From JAZDLC01 sp043802345 (GTDB lineage Bacteria > Planctomycetota > B15-G4 > JADJEK01), in NCBI GenBank assembly GCA_043802345.1, contig JAZDLC010000275.1:1-5117 (forward strand): a DNA stretch of 5,117 nucleotides, in the 5' to 3' direction. The notes under the pieces are model-generated. The model saw only the letters and a list, made by a program, of their open reading frames with translations, did not search any database and was not told the DNA's origin. Positions 1-5,117 of the stretch are shown in pieces. Both the position numbers and the translations under genes were made by a program. Every line of letters begins with the position of its first letter. Positions within the stretch are counted from its first letter, which is position 1.

Positions 1-1
1 C

Positions 2-304
2 CCCACGTCAGAGGTGGTCTCGTTCGTCTTCCAACTCAAGGAAGTGATACGCGACGAACTCGCCAATGACCTGAGAGACCCGCACCTTCTGCGGCAGCAT
101 CTCGAATTCGAAGATCGCATCGATCGCCTGGCTCTTCTGGCGTTCGATCGTCACGCTAGCTACCAGCGGCGAATCGCGGACATTCGGGTGCGCGAAGCGA
201 AGGCGCGGGTTGCTACACTGCTCCGAATGGCACGTGTCGACTGGAATGAACTGCCGACTTGCACGCCGGCGTGCGAACAAACCCCAGGAGGTTGTGGCCA
301 ATGA
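2..304 (+). CDS. dsrT: RsbRD N-terminal-domain protein (DsrT-like), 3' end only
   Basis: The reading frame is open from the left edge and ends at a TGA, giving the last 100 residues of a longer protein. The segments SFVFQLKEVIRDEL and FEDRIDRLALLAFDRH, followed by a helix ending near RVREAKARVATLLR, match from memory the C-terminal half of the RsbRD_N domain (RsbT co-antagonist N-terminal domain, a globin-like helical fold). Single-domain proteins of this kind are often encoded directly before dsrM in sulfate reducers, and the gene at this place is called dsrT in green sulfur bacteria. The symbol rests on position plus this resemblance. Its biochemical role is not established; a sensory or regulatory role is only inference from the stressosome relatives. 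After the domain comes a tail of about 20 residues with three cysteines (C-x3-C-x6-C). The stop overlaps the dsrM start as ATGA, which implies translational coupling. The true start lies off the window. Confidence 0.78.
   Translation, partial: PTSEVVSFVFQLKEVIRDELANDLRDPHLLRQHLEFEDRIDRLALLAFDRHASYQRRIADIRVREAKARVATLLRMARVDWNELPTCTPACEQTPGGCGQ
261..274. repeat. Perfect 14-base palindrome just before the dsrM ribosome-binding site
   Basis: GCACGCCGGCGTGC equals its own reverse complement. As RNA it can fold into a five-pair stem (GCACG/CGTGC) with a CCGG loop; U259-A276 and a U260-G275 wobble extend this to seven pairs. It lies inside the last codons of the dsrT-like gene and ends 11 bases before the AGGAGG of dsrM. 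No U-run follows, so it is not an intrinsic terminator. It could be a hairpin that affects translation or mRNA processing, a dimeric regulator site, or chance: at this base composition roughly 0.3-0.5 such palindromes are expected in 5 kb. Confidence 0.5.
286..291 (+). promoter_or_regulatory. Ribosome-binding site of dsrM
   Basis: AGGAGG, a full Shine-Dalgarno core, stands nine bases before the ATG at 301. It decides the dsrM start against the in-frame TTG at 259, which has no such site. It lies inside the coding end of the upstream gene, so both genes are probably translated in a coupled way. Confidence 0.85.
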
Positions 305-1305
305 AGATCATGCCCGCCCTCATCGCAATCCTATTGCTGCTCCTTGCCGTTTACGCAGGGGTCGAACTGATGGGCCTCCACCTGCTGTTCGGAGGGGTGC
401 TCCCTTACGCTGCGGTCTTGGTTTTCATTGGGGGATTCATTTACGCCATCCTCCGCTGGGCGAAGGTGCCTGTGCCCTTTTCGATACCCACGACTTGCGG
501 CCAGCAACGATCCCTCTCCTGGATCAAGCCAAACCGGATCGACAATCCCCAGACCAAGACAGCCGTGGTCGTGCGGATGGCGCTCGAGGTCCTGACCTTC
601 CGCTCCCTCTTCAGGAATACGGAGACGCGGGTGGCAAACGGCGCGGTCACTCACGCGGCCACGAAGTGGCTGTGGGCGGCGTCGCTCGCCTTCCACTGGT
701 GCTTCCTGATCGTCCTGTTCAGGCACCTGCGGTTCTTCTCCGAACCGATTCCGGCGGTCGTGAGCGGTGTGGCGGCCTTGGATGGTTTTCTCCAGGTCGG
801 CCTTCCCACGGTCTATGTCACGGGAGTGATCTTGCTCCTGTCCGTGACGTTCCTGTTCCTGCGCAGGATCTACCTGCCGCAGATGCGCCACATGTCTCTG
901 CCTGCCGACTACTTTCCGCTGTTCCTGATCCTCGGCATCGTCATCACCGGCCTGCTGATCCGGCATATCGTGAGGACGGACGTCTCCGGCGTGAAGGAGT
1001 TCGCGCTGGGCCTGGTGTCCTTCCATCCGGTCGCGGCGGCAACCGCGGCGGAGGGCATTCACTGGCTCTTCTTCGTCCACCTCTCGTTCGTATCCGTTCT
1101 GCTGATCTACTTCCCATTCAGCAAGCTGATGCACATGGGAGGGGTGTTCCTGAGCCCGACCCGGAACCTCCCCGCCAACAGCCGCGCGGTCCGGCACATC
1201 AATCCATGGAATCACCCGGTCCCGGTGCATTCCTACGAGGAGTACGAAGAGGAGTTCGGAGACAAGATGAAGGCGGCCGGCATCCCCCTGGACAAGGCGG
1301 ACTGA
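301..1305 (+). CDS. dsrM: DsrM, membrane cytochrome b subunit of the DsrMKJOP complex
   Basis: This 334-residue integral membrane protein is related to NarI, the gamma subunit of nitrate reductase. It is thought to bind two b hemes and exchange electrons between menaquinol/menaquinone and DsrK. Six hydrophobic segments are seen at about residues 5-24, 33-52, 124-142, 168-188, 204-222 and 252-274. Candidate heme ligands are His132 and His142 (ten apart, in AFHW and FRHLRFF) and His260 and His278 (eighteen apart). These spacings equal those of the NarI ligand pairs His56/His66 and His187/His205. The soluble stretch at 53-110, with PTTCGQQRSLSWIK and MALEVLTFRSLFRNT, resembles DsrM of sulfate reducers as I remember it. 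The C-terminal tail (285-334) is polar and acidic, probably cytoplasmic and near DsrK. The start follows from AGGAGG and the ATGA overlap with the preceding gene. dsrK begins 10 bases after the stop. Confidence 0.95.
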   Translation: MKIMPALIAILLLLLAVYAGVELMGLHLLFGGVLPYAAVLVFIGGFIYAILRWAKVPVPFSIPTTCGQQRSLSWIKPNRIDNPQTKTAVVVRMALEVLTFRSLFRNTETRVANGAVTHAATKWLWAASLAFHWCFLIVLFRHLRFFSEPIPAVVSGVAALDGFLQVGLPTVYVTGVILLLSVTFLFLRRIYLPQMRHMSLPADYFPLFLILGIVITGLLIRHIVRTDVSGVKEFALGLVSFHPVAAATAAEGIHWLFFVHLSFVSVLLIYFPFSKLMHMGGVFLSPTRNLPANSRAVRHINPWNHPVPVHSYEEYEEEFGDKMKAAGIPLDKAD

Positions 1306-1309
1306 GGAG
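1303..1309 (+). promoter_or_regulatory. Ribosome-binding site of dsrK
   Basis: TGAGGAG overlaps the TGA stop of dsrM and stands six bases before the dsrK ATG at 1316. Terminating ribosomes from dsrM would pass directly over it. Confidence 0.75.
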
Positions 1310-1315
1310 TAGACC

Positions 1316-2944
1316 ATGGGAACCGAGTTCCATCCAGACAATCCGAAGTACTACGACAGAGAAGAACTCTCCAACGTCGACCTTCAGGCCGTCGGGCAGG
1401 AGTGGCTGAAGACTCCGGTCGAGATCAAGCCGGGTTCATTCATCTACCCGGCGAAGGCGAAGCATCTCGAATACCTTCACATGGCCAACCCGAGGAACTG
1501 GTCTCCGACCGACGAGGACTGGCAGTTGCCGTCCAACTGGAAGGAGATCATCATCGAGGGCATCCGGGAGCGCCTCGACAAGTACCGTTCCTTCAAGGTC
1601 TTCATGGACATCTGCGTCCGCTGCGGAGCCTGCGCGGACAAGTGCCACTTCTTCATCGGGGGCGGGGATCCGAAGAACATGCCGGTGATGCGCGCCGAGC
1701 TATTGCGCTCCATCTACCGGCAGGAGTTCACGAAGGCCGGCAAGATCCTGGGACGGATGGCCGGGGGGCGGGAACTCACGATCGACGTCATCAAGGAGTG
1801 GTTCTACTACTTCTATCAGTGCACGGAATGCCGCCGCTGCTCCGTCTTCTGCCCCTACGGGATCGACACGGCCGAAATCACCATGATGGGCCGCGAGCTG
1901 CTGCATCTGCTGGGCATCAACGTGAACTGGATCATGGAGCCGGTAGCCAACTGCTTCGCCAAGGGGAATCACCTCGGCATCCAGCCCCACGGCCTGAAGG
2001 ACACGCTCGAGTTCTTCGCCGACGACATCGAAGATGTCACCGGCATCAGGGTTGACGTCCCGGTGAACAAGAAGGGAGCCGAGGTCCTCTTCGTGACTCC
2101 CTCCGGAGACTTCCTGGCCGACCCGGGGACGTACACGTGCATGGGCTACATGATGCTCTTTCACGAGATCGGACTGGACTACACGTTCAGCACCTATGCC
2201 TCCGACGGCGGAAACTTCGGCCTCTTCACCTCTCACGACGCGATGAAGATGCTCAACGCCAAGATCTACGCCGAGGCGAAACGGCTTGGTGTGAAGTGGG
2301 TCCTCGGCGGTGAGTGCGGCCACATGTGGCGCGTCGTCAACCAGTACATGGACACCATGAACGGCCCCGCCGACTTCCTCGAGGTGCCAACGTCTCCCAT
2401 CACCGGAACGCGGTTCGAAAACGCGCGCTCGACGAAGATGACCCACATCATGGAGTTCACCGCGGATCTCATTCGCCACGGCGCCCTCATGCTGGACCCC
2501 AGCCAGAACGACCATATTCGCGTCACGTTCCATGACTCCTGCAATCCCGCTCGCGCGATGGGCATCCTCGAGGAGCCGCGCTACGTTTTGAACGCAGTCT
2601 GCAATCACTTCTACGAGATGCCGGAGAACACGATTCGCGAGAAGACATTCTGCTGCGGCGGCGGCGCCGGTCTCGGAACTGACGAGATGATGGAGATGCG
2701 TCTTCGGGGCGGCATGCCTCGCGGCAACGCCGTCCGCCACGTCCGCGACAAGCATGGCGTGAACCAGCTCGCCGCCATGTGCGCCATTGACCGGGCAACG
2801 CTGCCGACGGTGTGCGACTTCTGGGCACCTGGCGTAAAAGTCACGGGGATCCACGAACTGGTCGCAAACGCGCTGGTCATGAAGGGGCAGAAGAAGCGGC
2901 AGATGAACCTGCGGTTGGAACCGACCAATGGAGAGGAGGAGTAG
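1316..2944 (+). CDS. dsrK: DsrK, Fe-S/CCG-domain catalytic subunit of the DsrMKJOP complex
   Basis: This 542-residue cytoplasmic protein is related to HdrD of heterodisulfide reductase. It is the proposed site where the DsrC trisulfide/disulfide is reduced (or oxidised in sulfur oxidisers) with electrons exchanged through DsrM. Two ferredoxin motifs are seen: Cys100, 103, 106, 110 (CVRCGACADKC) and Cys169, 172, 175, 179 followed by Pro (CTECRRCSVFCP). The C-terminal half has one CCG domain: Cys409, then 36 residues, Cys446-Cys447-Gly. This domain type binds a non-cubane [4Fe-4S] cluster in HdrB/HdrD. The usual closing CXXC is CAID here (Cys489, Asp492). An earlier half-domain (about 255-370) keeps only one Cys, in GGECGHMW (Cys334), and has GGNFG where a CCG might be expected, so it looks degenerate. 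No membrane helix or signal peptide is seen, which fits an inner-face location. The stop lies three bases before dsrJ. Confidence 0.96.
   Translation: MGTEFHPDNPKYYDREELSNVDLQAVGQEWLKTPVEIKPGSFIYPAKAKHLEYLHMANPRNWSPTDEDWQLPSNWKEIIIEGIRERLDKYRSFKVFMDICVRCGACADKCHFFIGGGDPKNMPVMRAELLRSIYRQEFTKAGKILGRMAGGRELTIDVIKEWFYYFYQCTECRRCSVFCPYGIDTAEITMMGRELLHLLGINVNWIMEPVANCFAKGNHLGIQPHGLKDTLEFFADDIEDVTGIRVDVPVNKKGAEVLFVTPSGDFLADPGTYTCMGYMMLFHEIGLDYTFSTYASDGGNFGLFTSHDAMKMLNAKIYAEAKRLGVKWVLGGECGHMWRVVNQYMDTMNGPADFLEVPTSPITGTRFENARSTKMTHIMEFTADLIRHGALMLDPSQNDHIRVTFHDSCNPARAMGILEEPRYVLNAVCNHFYEMPENTIREKTFCCGGGAGLGTDEMMEMRLRGGMPRGNAVRHVRDKHGVNQLAAMCAIDRATLPTVCDFWAPGVKVTGIHELVANALVMKGQKKRQMNLRLEPTNGEEE
2934..2939 (+). 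promoter_or_regulatory. Ribosome-binding site of dsrJ
   Basis: AGGAGG lies inside the last codons of dsrK, where it helps encode the Glu-Glu-Glu end of DsrK. It stands eight bases before the dsrJ ATG at 2948. Confidence 0.85.
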
Positions 2945-2947
2945 GCC

Positions 2948-3334
2948 ATGCAAGGCGGAGCTAAAATCATCGTCGGATTGGCAGTCTTCGTGGTCCTGGC
3001 CACTGGTCCGTTCTGGCTTCCCGCCGCGACCGGCGGCGGCGCGAAACCGCCCGTGTTGGTGATTCCGCCCGGCTTGCAGCAGTGTGTCGAATCCAAGGAA
3101 TTCATGCTCAGCAACCACATGGACCTGCTGAATACCTGGCGCGACTCGGTCGTTCGCCAGAACGTCCGCGACTACAAGGCCACGGACGGCAGGGTCTACA
3201 AGATGAGCCTGACGGGGACCTGCCTGAGCTGCCACACGAACAAGAGCGAGTTTTGCGACCGCTGCCACAACTACGTGTCCGTTGCTCCGGACTGCTGGAA
3301 GTGTCACGTCGTACCTGCGGAGGCGGTAAGATGA
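2948..3334 (+). CDS. dsrJ: DsrJ, membrane-anchored triheme cytochrome c
   Basis: This 128-residue protein has an N-terminal hydrophobic segment at about 6-26 that serves as an export signal and probably stays as an anchor, placing the rest in the periplasm. Three heme c motifs are seen: CLSCH (92-96), CDRCH (103-107) and CWKCH (116-120). These are the three expected for DsrJ, and the length is usual for the family. Upstream of the hemes are Cys46, Met53, His57 and other possible distal ligands. DsrJ is known for an unusual His/Cys-ligated heme, and Cys46 in QQCVESKEF is the natural candidate here. The electron partner and physiological role of DsrJ remain debated; it associates with DsrO and DsrP. 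The ATG follows a strong AGGAGG. The stop overlaps the dsrO start as ATGA, so translation of the two is probably coupled. Confidence 0.95.
   Translation: MQGGAKIIVGLAVFVVLATGPFWLPAATGGGAKPPVLVIPPGLQQCVESKEFMLSNHMDLLNTWRDSVVRQNVRDYKATDGRVYKMSLTGTCLSCHTNKSEFCDRCHNYVSVAPDCWKCHVVPAEAVR
3319..3323 (+). promoter_or_regulatory. Ribosome-binding site of dsrO
   Basis: GGAGG stands seven bases before the ATG at 3331. It supports that start, which also places a twin-arginine signal exactly at the protein N terminus, over longer in-frame starts inside dsrJ. Confidence 0.85.
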
Positions 3335-4128
3335 ACAGTAGCAGAAGGGATTTCCTGCTGATCGCGGGCGGGGCGACCGTGATTTCTCTCGGCGTCGGGG
3401 GCGCCTCGTTGCTGCGCGGCAACCCGAAGCCCTCCTCGGACCCGGGCCCCGCAGAAGAGCAGACGGGCAAGCACTGGGCGCTCGCCATCGACACCGAGAA
3501 GTGCGCCGAGCGCTGCTCCGCTGACGGCGGCTGCGGCGCCTGCATTTCGGCCTGCCACGAAGCGCACAACGTCCCTGACCTGGACGACACCAGGCGGGAG
3601 ATCAAGTGGATCTGGCACGAGTCTCTCGAGACCGTCTTCCACGACCGGGTCAACGAGCACACCTCGAAGGAACTCAGGGAACGGCCGGTGCTCGTGCTCT
3701 GCAATCACTGCGACAACCCGCCCTGCGTGAGGGTCTGCCCGACCGGCGCCACCTGGAAACGGGAGGACGGTCCGGTGATGATGGACATGCACCGCTGCAT
3801 CGGTTGTCGCTACTGCATCACCGCGTGCCCCTACGGCTCCAGGAGTTTCAACTTCAGCGATCCGCGAGCCTGCATCGAGAAGCAGAATCCGGACTACCCC
3901 ACCCGAACGAAGGGCGTCGTCGAGAAGTGCACCCTGTGCACTGAGCGACTCTCCAGGGGAGAACGACCCGCGTGCGTTGAAGCTTGCGAGCAGGCCGGCG
4001 TGAAAGCGATCCTCTTCGGAGACCTGAACGATCCCGACTCGGAAATCCGGAAGTTCGCTGGATCGACGCTCCCTGCTCGCCGCAAGGAGGGTCTCGGCAC
4101 ACTTCCCCAGGTCTATTACAAGCTCTGA
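3331..4128 (+). CDS. dsrO: DsrO, periplasmic ferredoxin-like subunit with a Tat signal
   Basis: This 265-residue iron-sulfur protein belongs to the DmsB/HybA/PsrB-like family. The N terminus has a twin-arginine motif (SRRDFL, Arg5-Arg6) and a hydrophobic stretch at about 8-28, so it should be exported folded by the Tat system and act on the periplasmic face. Four cluster motifs are visible: one around Cys58, 68, 71, 75; Cys124, 127, 132, 136 (CNHCDNPPCVRVC); Cys156, 159, 162, 166 (CIGCRYCITAC); and Cys200, 203, 215, 219. That is enough for four [4Fe-4S] clusters. The first motif is stretched: the expected leading Cys is nine residues before the rest, and Cys62 is an alternative. Cys181 is an extra unassigned cysteine. 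DsrO is thought to pass electrons between DsrJ and the quinone-reactive DsrP. The start is fixed by the GGAGG site and the Tat signal. dsrP follows after seven bases. Confidence 0.95.
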   Translation: MNSSRRDFLLIAGGATVISLGVGGASLLRGNPKPSSDPGPAEEQTGKHWALAIDTEKCAERCSADGGCGACISACHEAHNVPDLDDTRREIKWIWHESLETVFHDRVNEHTSKELRERPVLVLCNHCDNPPCVRVCPTGATWKREDGPVMMDMHRCIGCRYCITACPYGSRSFNFSDPRACIEKQNPDYPTRTKGVVEKCTLCTERLSRGERPACVEACEQAGVKAILFGDLNDPDSEIRKFAGSTLPARRKEGLGTLPQVYYKL

Positions 4129-4131
4129 GGT
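4126..4131 (+). promoter_or_regulatory. Weak ribosome-binding site of dsrP
   Basis: TGAGGT overlaps the dsrO stop and stands only four bases before the ATG at 4136. Match and spacing are poorer than for the other genes of the operon, so dsrP translation probably relies on ribosomes arriving from dsrO. Confidence 0.5.
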
Positions 4132-4135
4132 CAAG

Positions 4136-5117
4136 ATGATCGAAAAGGCATTGACTGGCGGCCGGAAGTACTGGGGCCTGCTCGGGTTTCTGGCGACCTT
4201 CGCACTGCTCGGCCTGTACTTCTACCTGCGGCAGTTCAACGAGGGGTTGGCGATCACCGGCCTCGCCCGGGACGTACCCTGGGGTCTGTACATCTCCCAG
4301 TTCACCTTCCTCGTCGGCGTGGCGGCGTCAGCGGTGATTCTCGTGCTGCCGTACTACCTGCACGACTTCAAGGCGTTCGGCCGCATCGTCGTCCTGGGCG
4401 AATGCCTGGCGATCGCCGCCGTGCTGATGTGCATGCTGTTCATCTTCGTGGACATGGGCCAGCCGACGCGCGTGATGAACGTCATACTGTATCCAATGCC
4501 CAACTCGGTGATGTTCTGGGACATGACCGTCCTGAGTGGGTACCTCGGGCTCAACGTCCTCATATCACACGTGACGTTCGGCTCCGAAGTGCGCGGCACT
4601 CCGCCTCCCCGCTGGATCAAGCCGTTCATCCTGCTTTCCATCCCCTGGGCTGTCAGCATCCATACCGTAACGGCGTTCCTCTACTCAGGCCTTGGAGGCC
4701 GGCCATTCTGGCTGACGGCAATCCTCGCCCCCCGCTTCCTGGCGACGGCGTTCGCGGCCGGCCCGGCGCTCCTGATCCTGCTCGCCCTTCTCCTGCGGAA
4801 GTTCACGAAGTTCGACGCCGGCAAGAAAGCGATTCAGAAGCTCGGTACGATCGCGGTCTACGCGATGCTGATCAACGTGTTCTTCCTGGCTGTTGAGATC
4901 TTCACCGTCGTCTACAGCAACATCCCGGAGCATATGCACCACTTCCAGTACCTGTTCTTCGGCCTTGACGGCAAGGACAGGCTGGTGCCCTGGATGTGGA
5001 CCTCACAGATCCTGGGGATCATCTCGGTGCTGGTGCTGCTGACTCCCAAGGTGCGAGCGAAGGAGACCGTTCTGGCTCTCGGCTGCGGGGGTCTGATTGT
5101 CGCGATCTGGATCGAGA
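4136..5117 (+). CDS. dsrP: DsrP, NrfD-like integral membrane subunit, 3' end missing
   Basis: The frame from the ATG at 4136 stays open to the right edge, giving 327 residues; the family is usually near 380-410, so I estimate 50-80 residues are missing. DsrP belongs to the NrfD/PsrC family of multi-span membrane proteins that bind quinol without heme and partner with ferredoxin-like subunits, here DsrO. Hydrophobic segments are seen at about 12-31, 52-74, 85-106, 128-148, 163-183, 195-220, 236-260, 288-305 and from 312 on, the last one cut. Features typical of the family include RDVPWGLYIS near 45-54, Glu89 in the third span, FVDMGQP (104-110), FWDM (127-130) and His176 in SIHTVTAFLYSG. Polar residues inside the spans are candidates for quinone binding or proton movement; that assignment is inference. 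The truncation is only the window boundary; I see no frameshift. Confidence 0.94.
   Translation, partial: MIEKALTGGRKYWGLLGFLATFALLGLYFYLRQFNEGLAITGLARDVPWGLYISQFTFLVGVAASAVILVLPYYLHDFKAFGRIVVLGECLAIAAVLMCMLFIFVDMGQPTRVMNVILYPMPNSVMFWDMTVLSGYLGLNVLISHVTFGSEVRGTPPPRWIKPFILLSIPWAVSIHTVTAFLYSGLGGRPFWLTAILAPRFLATAFAAGPALLILLALLLRKFTKFDAGKKAIQKLGTIAVYAMLINVFFLAVEIFTVVYSNIPEHMHHFQYLFFGLDGKDRLVPWMWTSQILGIISVLVLLTPKVRAKETVLALGCGGLIVAIWIE

Noticed and set aside
259..276. Hairpin before dsrM as a transcription terminator
   Set aside because: No run of T follows, and the downstream gene overlaps the stop of the upstream gene, so termination here would be unlikely.
259..300. TTG at 259 as the dsrM start
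   Set aside because: It would lie within the palindrome region, lacks a Shine-Dalgarno site and adds a charged leader; the ATG at 301 has AGGAGG at good distance.
8..301. 97-codon - strand frame opposite the first gene
   Set aside because: The + strand frame carries the RsbRD_N-like sequence and couples to dsrM; the antisense product has no recognisable feature.
14..304. GTG at 14 as the true start of the first gene
   Set aside because: The frame is open to the window edge and the domain clearly begins further upstream, so the GTG is an internal valine.
331..1341. 336-codon - strand frame opposite dsrM
   Set aside because: Its polar, Gln/Glu/Arg-rich product without any motif is the antisense image of membrane helices.
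210..1409. 399-codon + strand frame overlapping dsrM
   Set aside because: It is Pro/Arg/Gly-rich out-of-frame translation of dsrM with no domain; dsrM in the other frame has clear membrane segments and heme ligands.
1700..3307. 535-codon open frame on the - strand opposite dsrK and dsrJ
   Set aside because: It is a shadow of GC-rich coding sequence: it has no recognisable domain, runs across two well-supported genes and has low-complexity composition rich in Val, Ala, His and Arg.
3082..3330. Longer dsrO starting inside dsrJ
   Set aside because: The extension is out-of-frame dsrJ sequence and would bury the twin-arginine signal; the ATG at 3331 has its own ribosome-binding site.
4402..4896. 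164-codon + strand frame within the dsrP region
   Set aside because: It is an Arg/Pro-rich shadow; the frame from 4136 encodes a clear NrfD-like membrane protein.
1..5117. CRISPR arrays, tRNA/rRNA genes, insertion sequences, attachment sites
   Set aside because: No spaced direct repeats, RNA gene signatures, transposase sequence or terminal inverted repeats were seen; nearly every base is accounted for by the operon.

Overview
The window carries most of one operon on the + strand. It encodes the membrane complex of dissimilatory sulfur metabolism, dsrM-dsrK-dsrJ-dsrO-dsrP. Before it comes the 3' end of a gene for an RsbRD-N-terminal-domain protein, the type often called DsrT when it sits next to dsrM. 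The DNA is GC-rich (about 60% by eye). The organism is a bacterium with a dissimilatory sulfite reductase (Dsr) pathway. K is followed directly by J with no dsrL between them, DsrM is the long form (334 aa), and the RsbRD_N gene is upstream. This arrangement is most typical of sulfate or sulfite reducers, although green sulfur bacteria also have a contiguous TMKJOP block. dsrAB, dsrC, dsrD and dsrL lie outside the window, so neither the direction of the pathway nor the phylum can be fixed.

Layout: 2-304, 3' end of the RsbRD_N protein (dsrT-like). 301-1305, dsrM, membrane cytochrome b. 1316-2944, dsrK, cytoplasmic Fe-S/CCG-domain catalytic subunit. 2948-3334, dsrJ, membrane-anchored triheme cytochrome c. 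3331-4128, dsrO, Tat-exported ferredoxin-like subunit with four [4Fe-4S] sites. 4136 to the window end, dsrP, NrfD-like multi-span quinone-interacting subunit, cut off after 327 codons. All genes are packed tightly: ATGA overlaps at dsrT/dsrM and dsrJ/dsrO, and gaps of 10, 3 and 7 bases elsewhere. Each start has a Shine-Dalgarno match. No promoter or terminator is visible, and no stretch over 300 bases lacks a gene.

How the genes work together (family knowledge): DsrMK couples the membrane menaquinone pool, through two b hemes in DsrM, to thiol-disulfide chemistry in DsrK. The proposed substrate is the DsrC trisulfide made by DsrAB. DsrJ, DsrO and DsrP form a periplasm-facing redox module with its own quinone site. 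The expected ligand motifs are present in every subunit, so the complex looks intact and functional.

The core complex is well known and I see no new enzymatic system here. The points most worth a second look are the uncharacterised RsbRD_N gene translationally coupled to dsrM, its cysteine-containing tail, and a perfect 14-base palindrome just before the dsrM ribosome-binding site.
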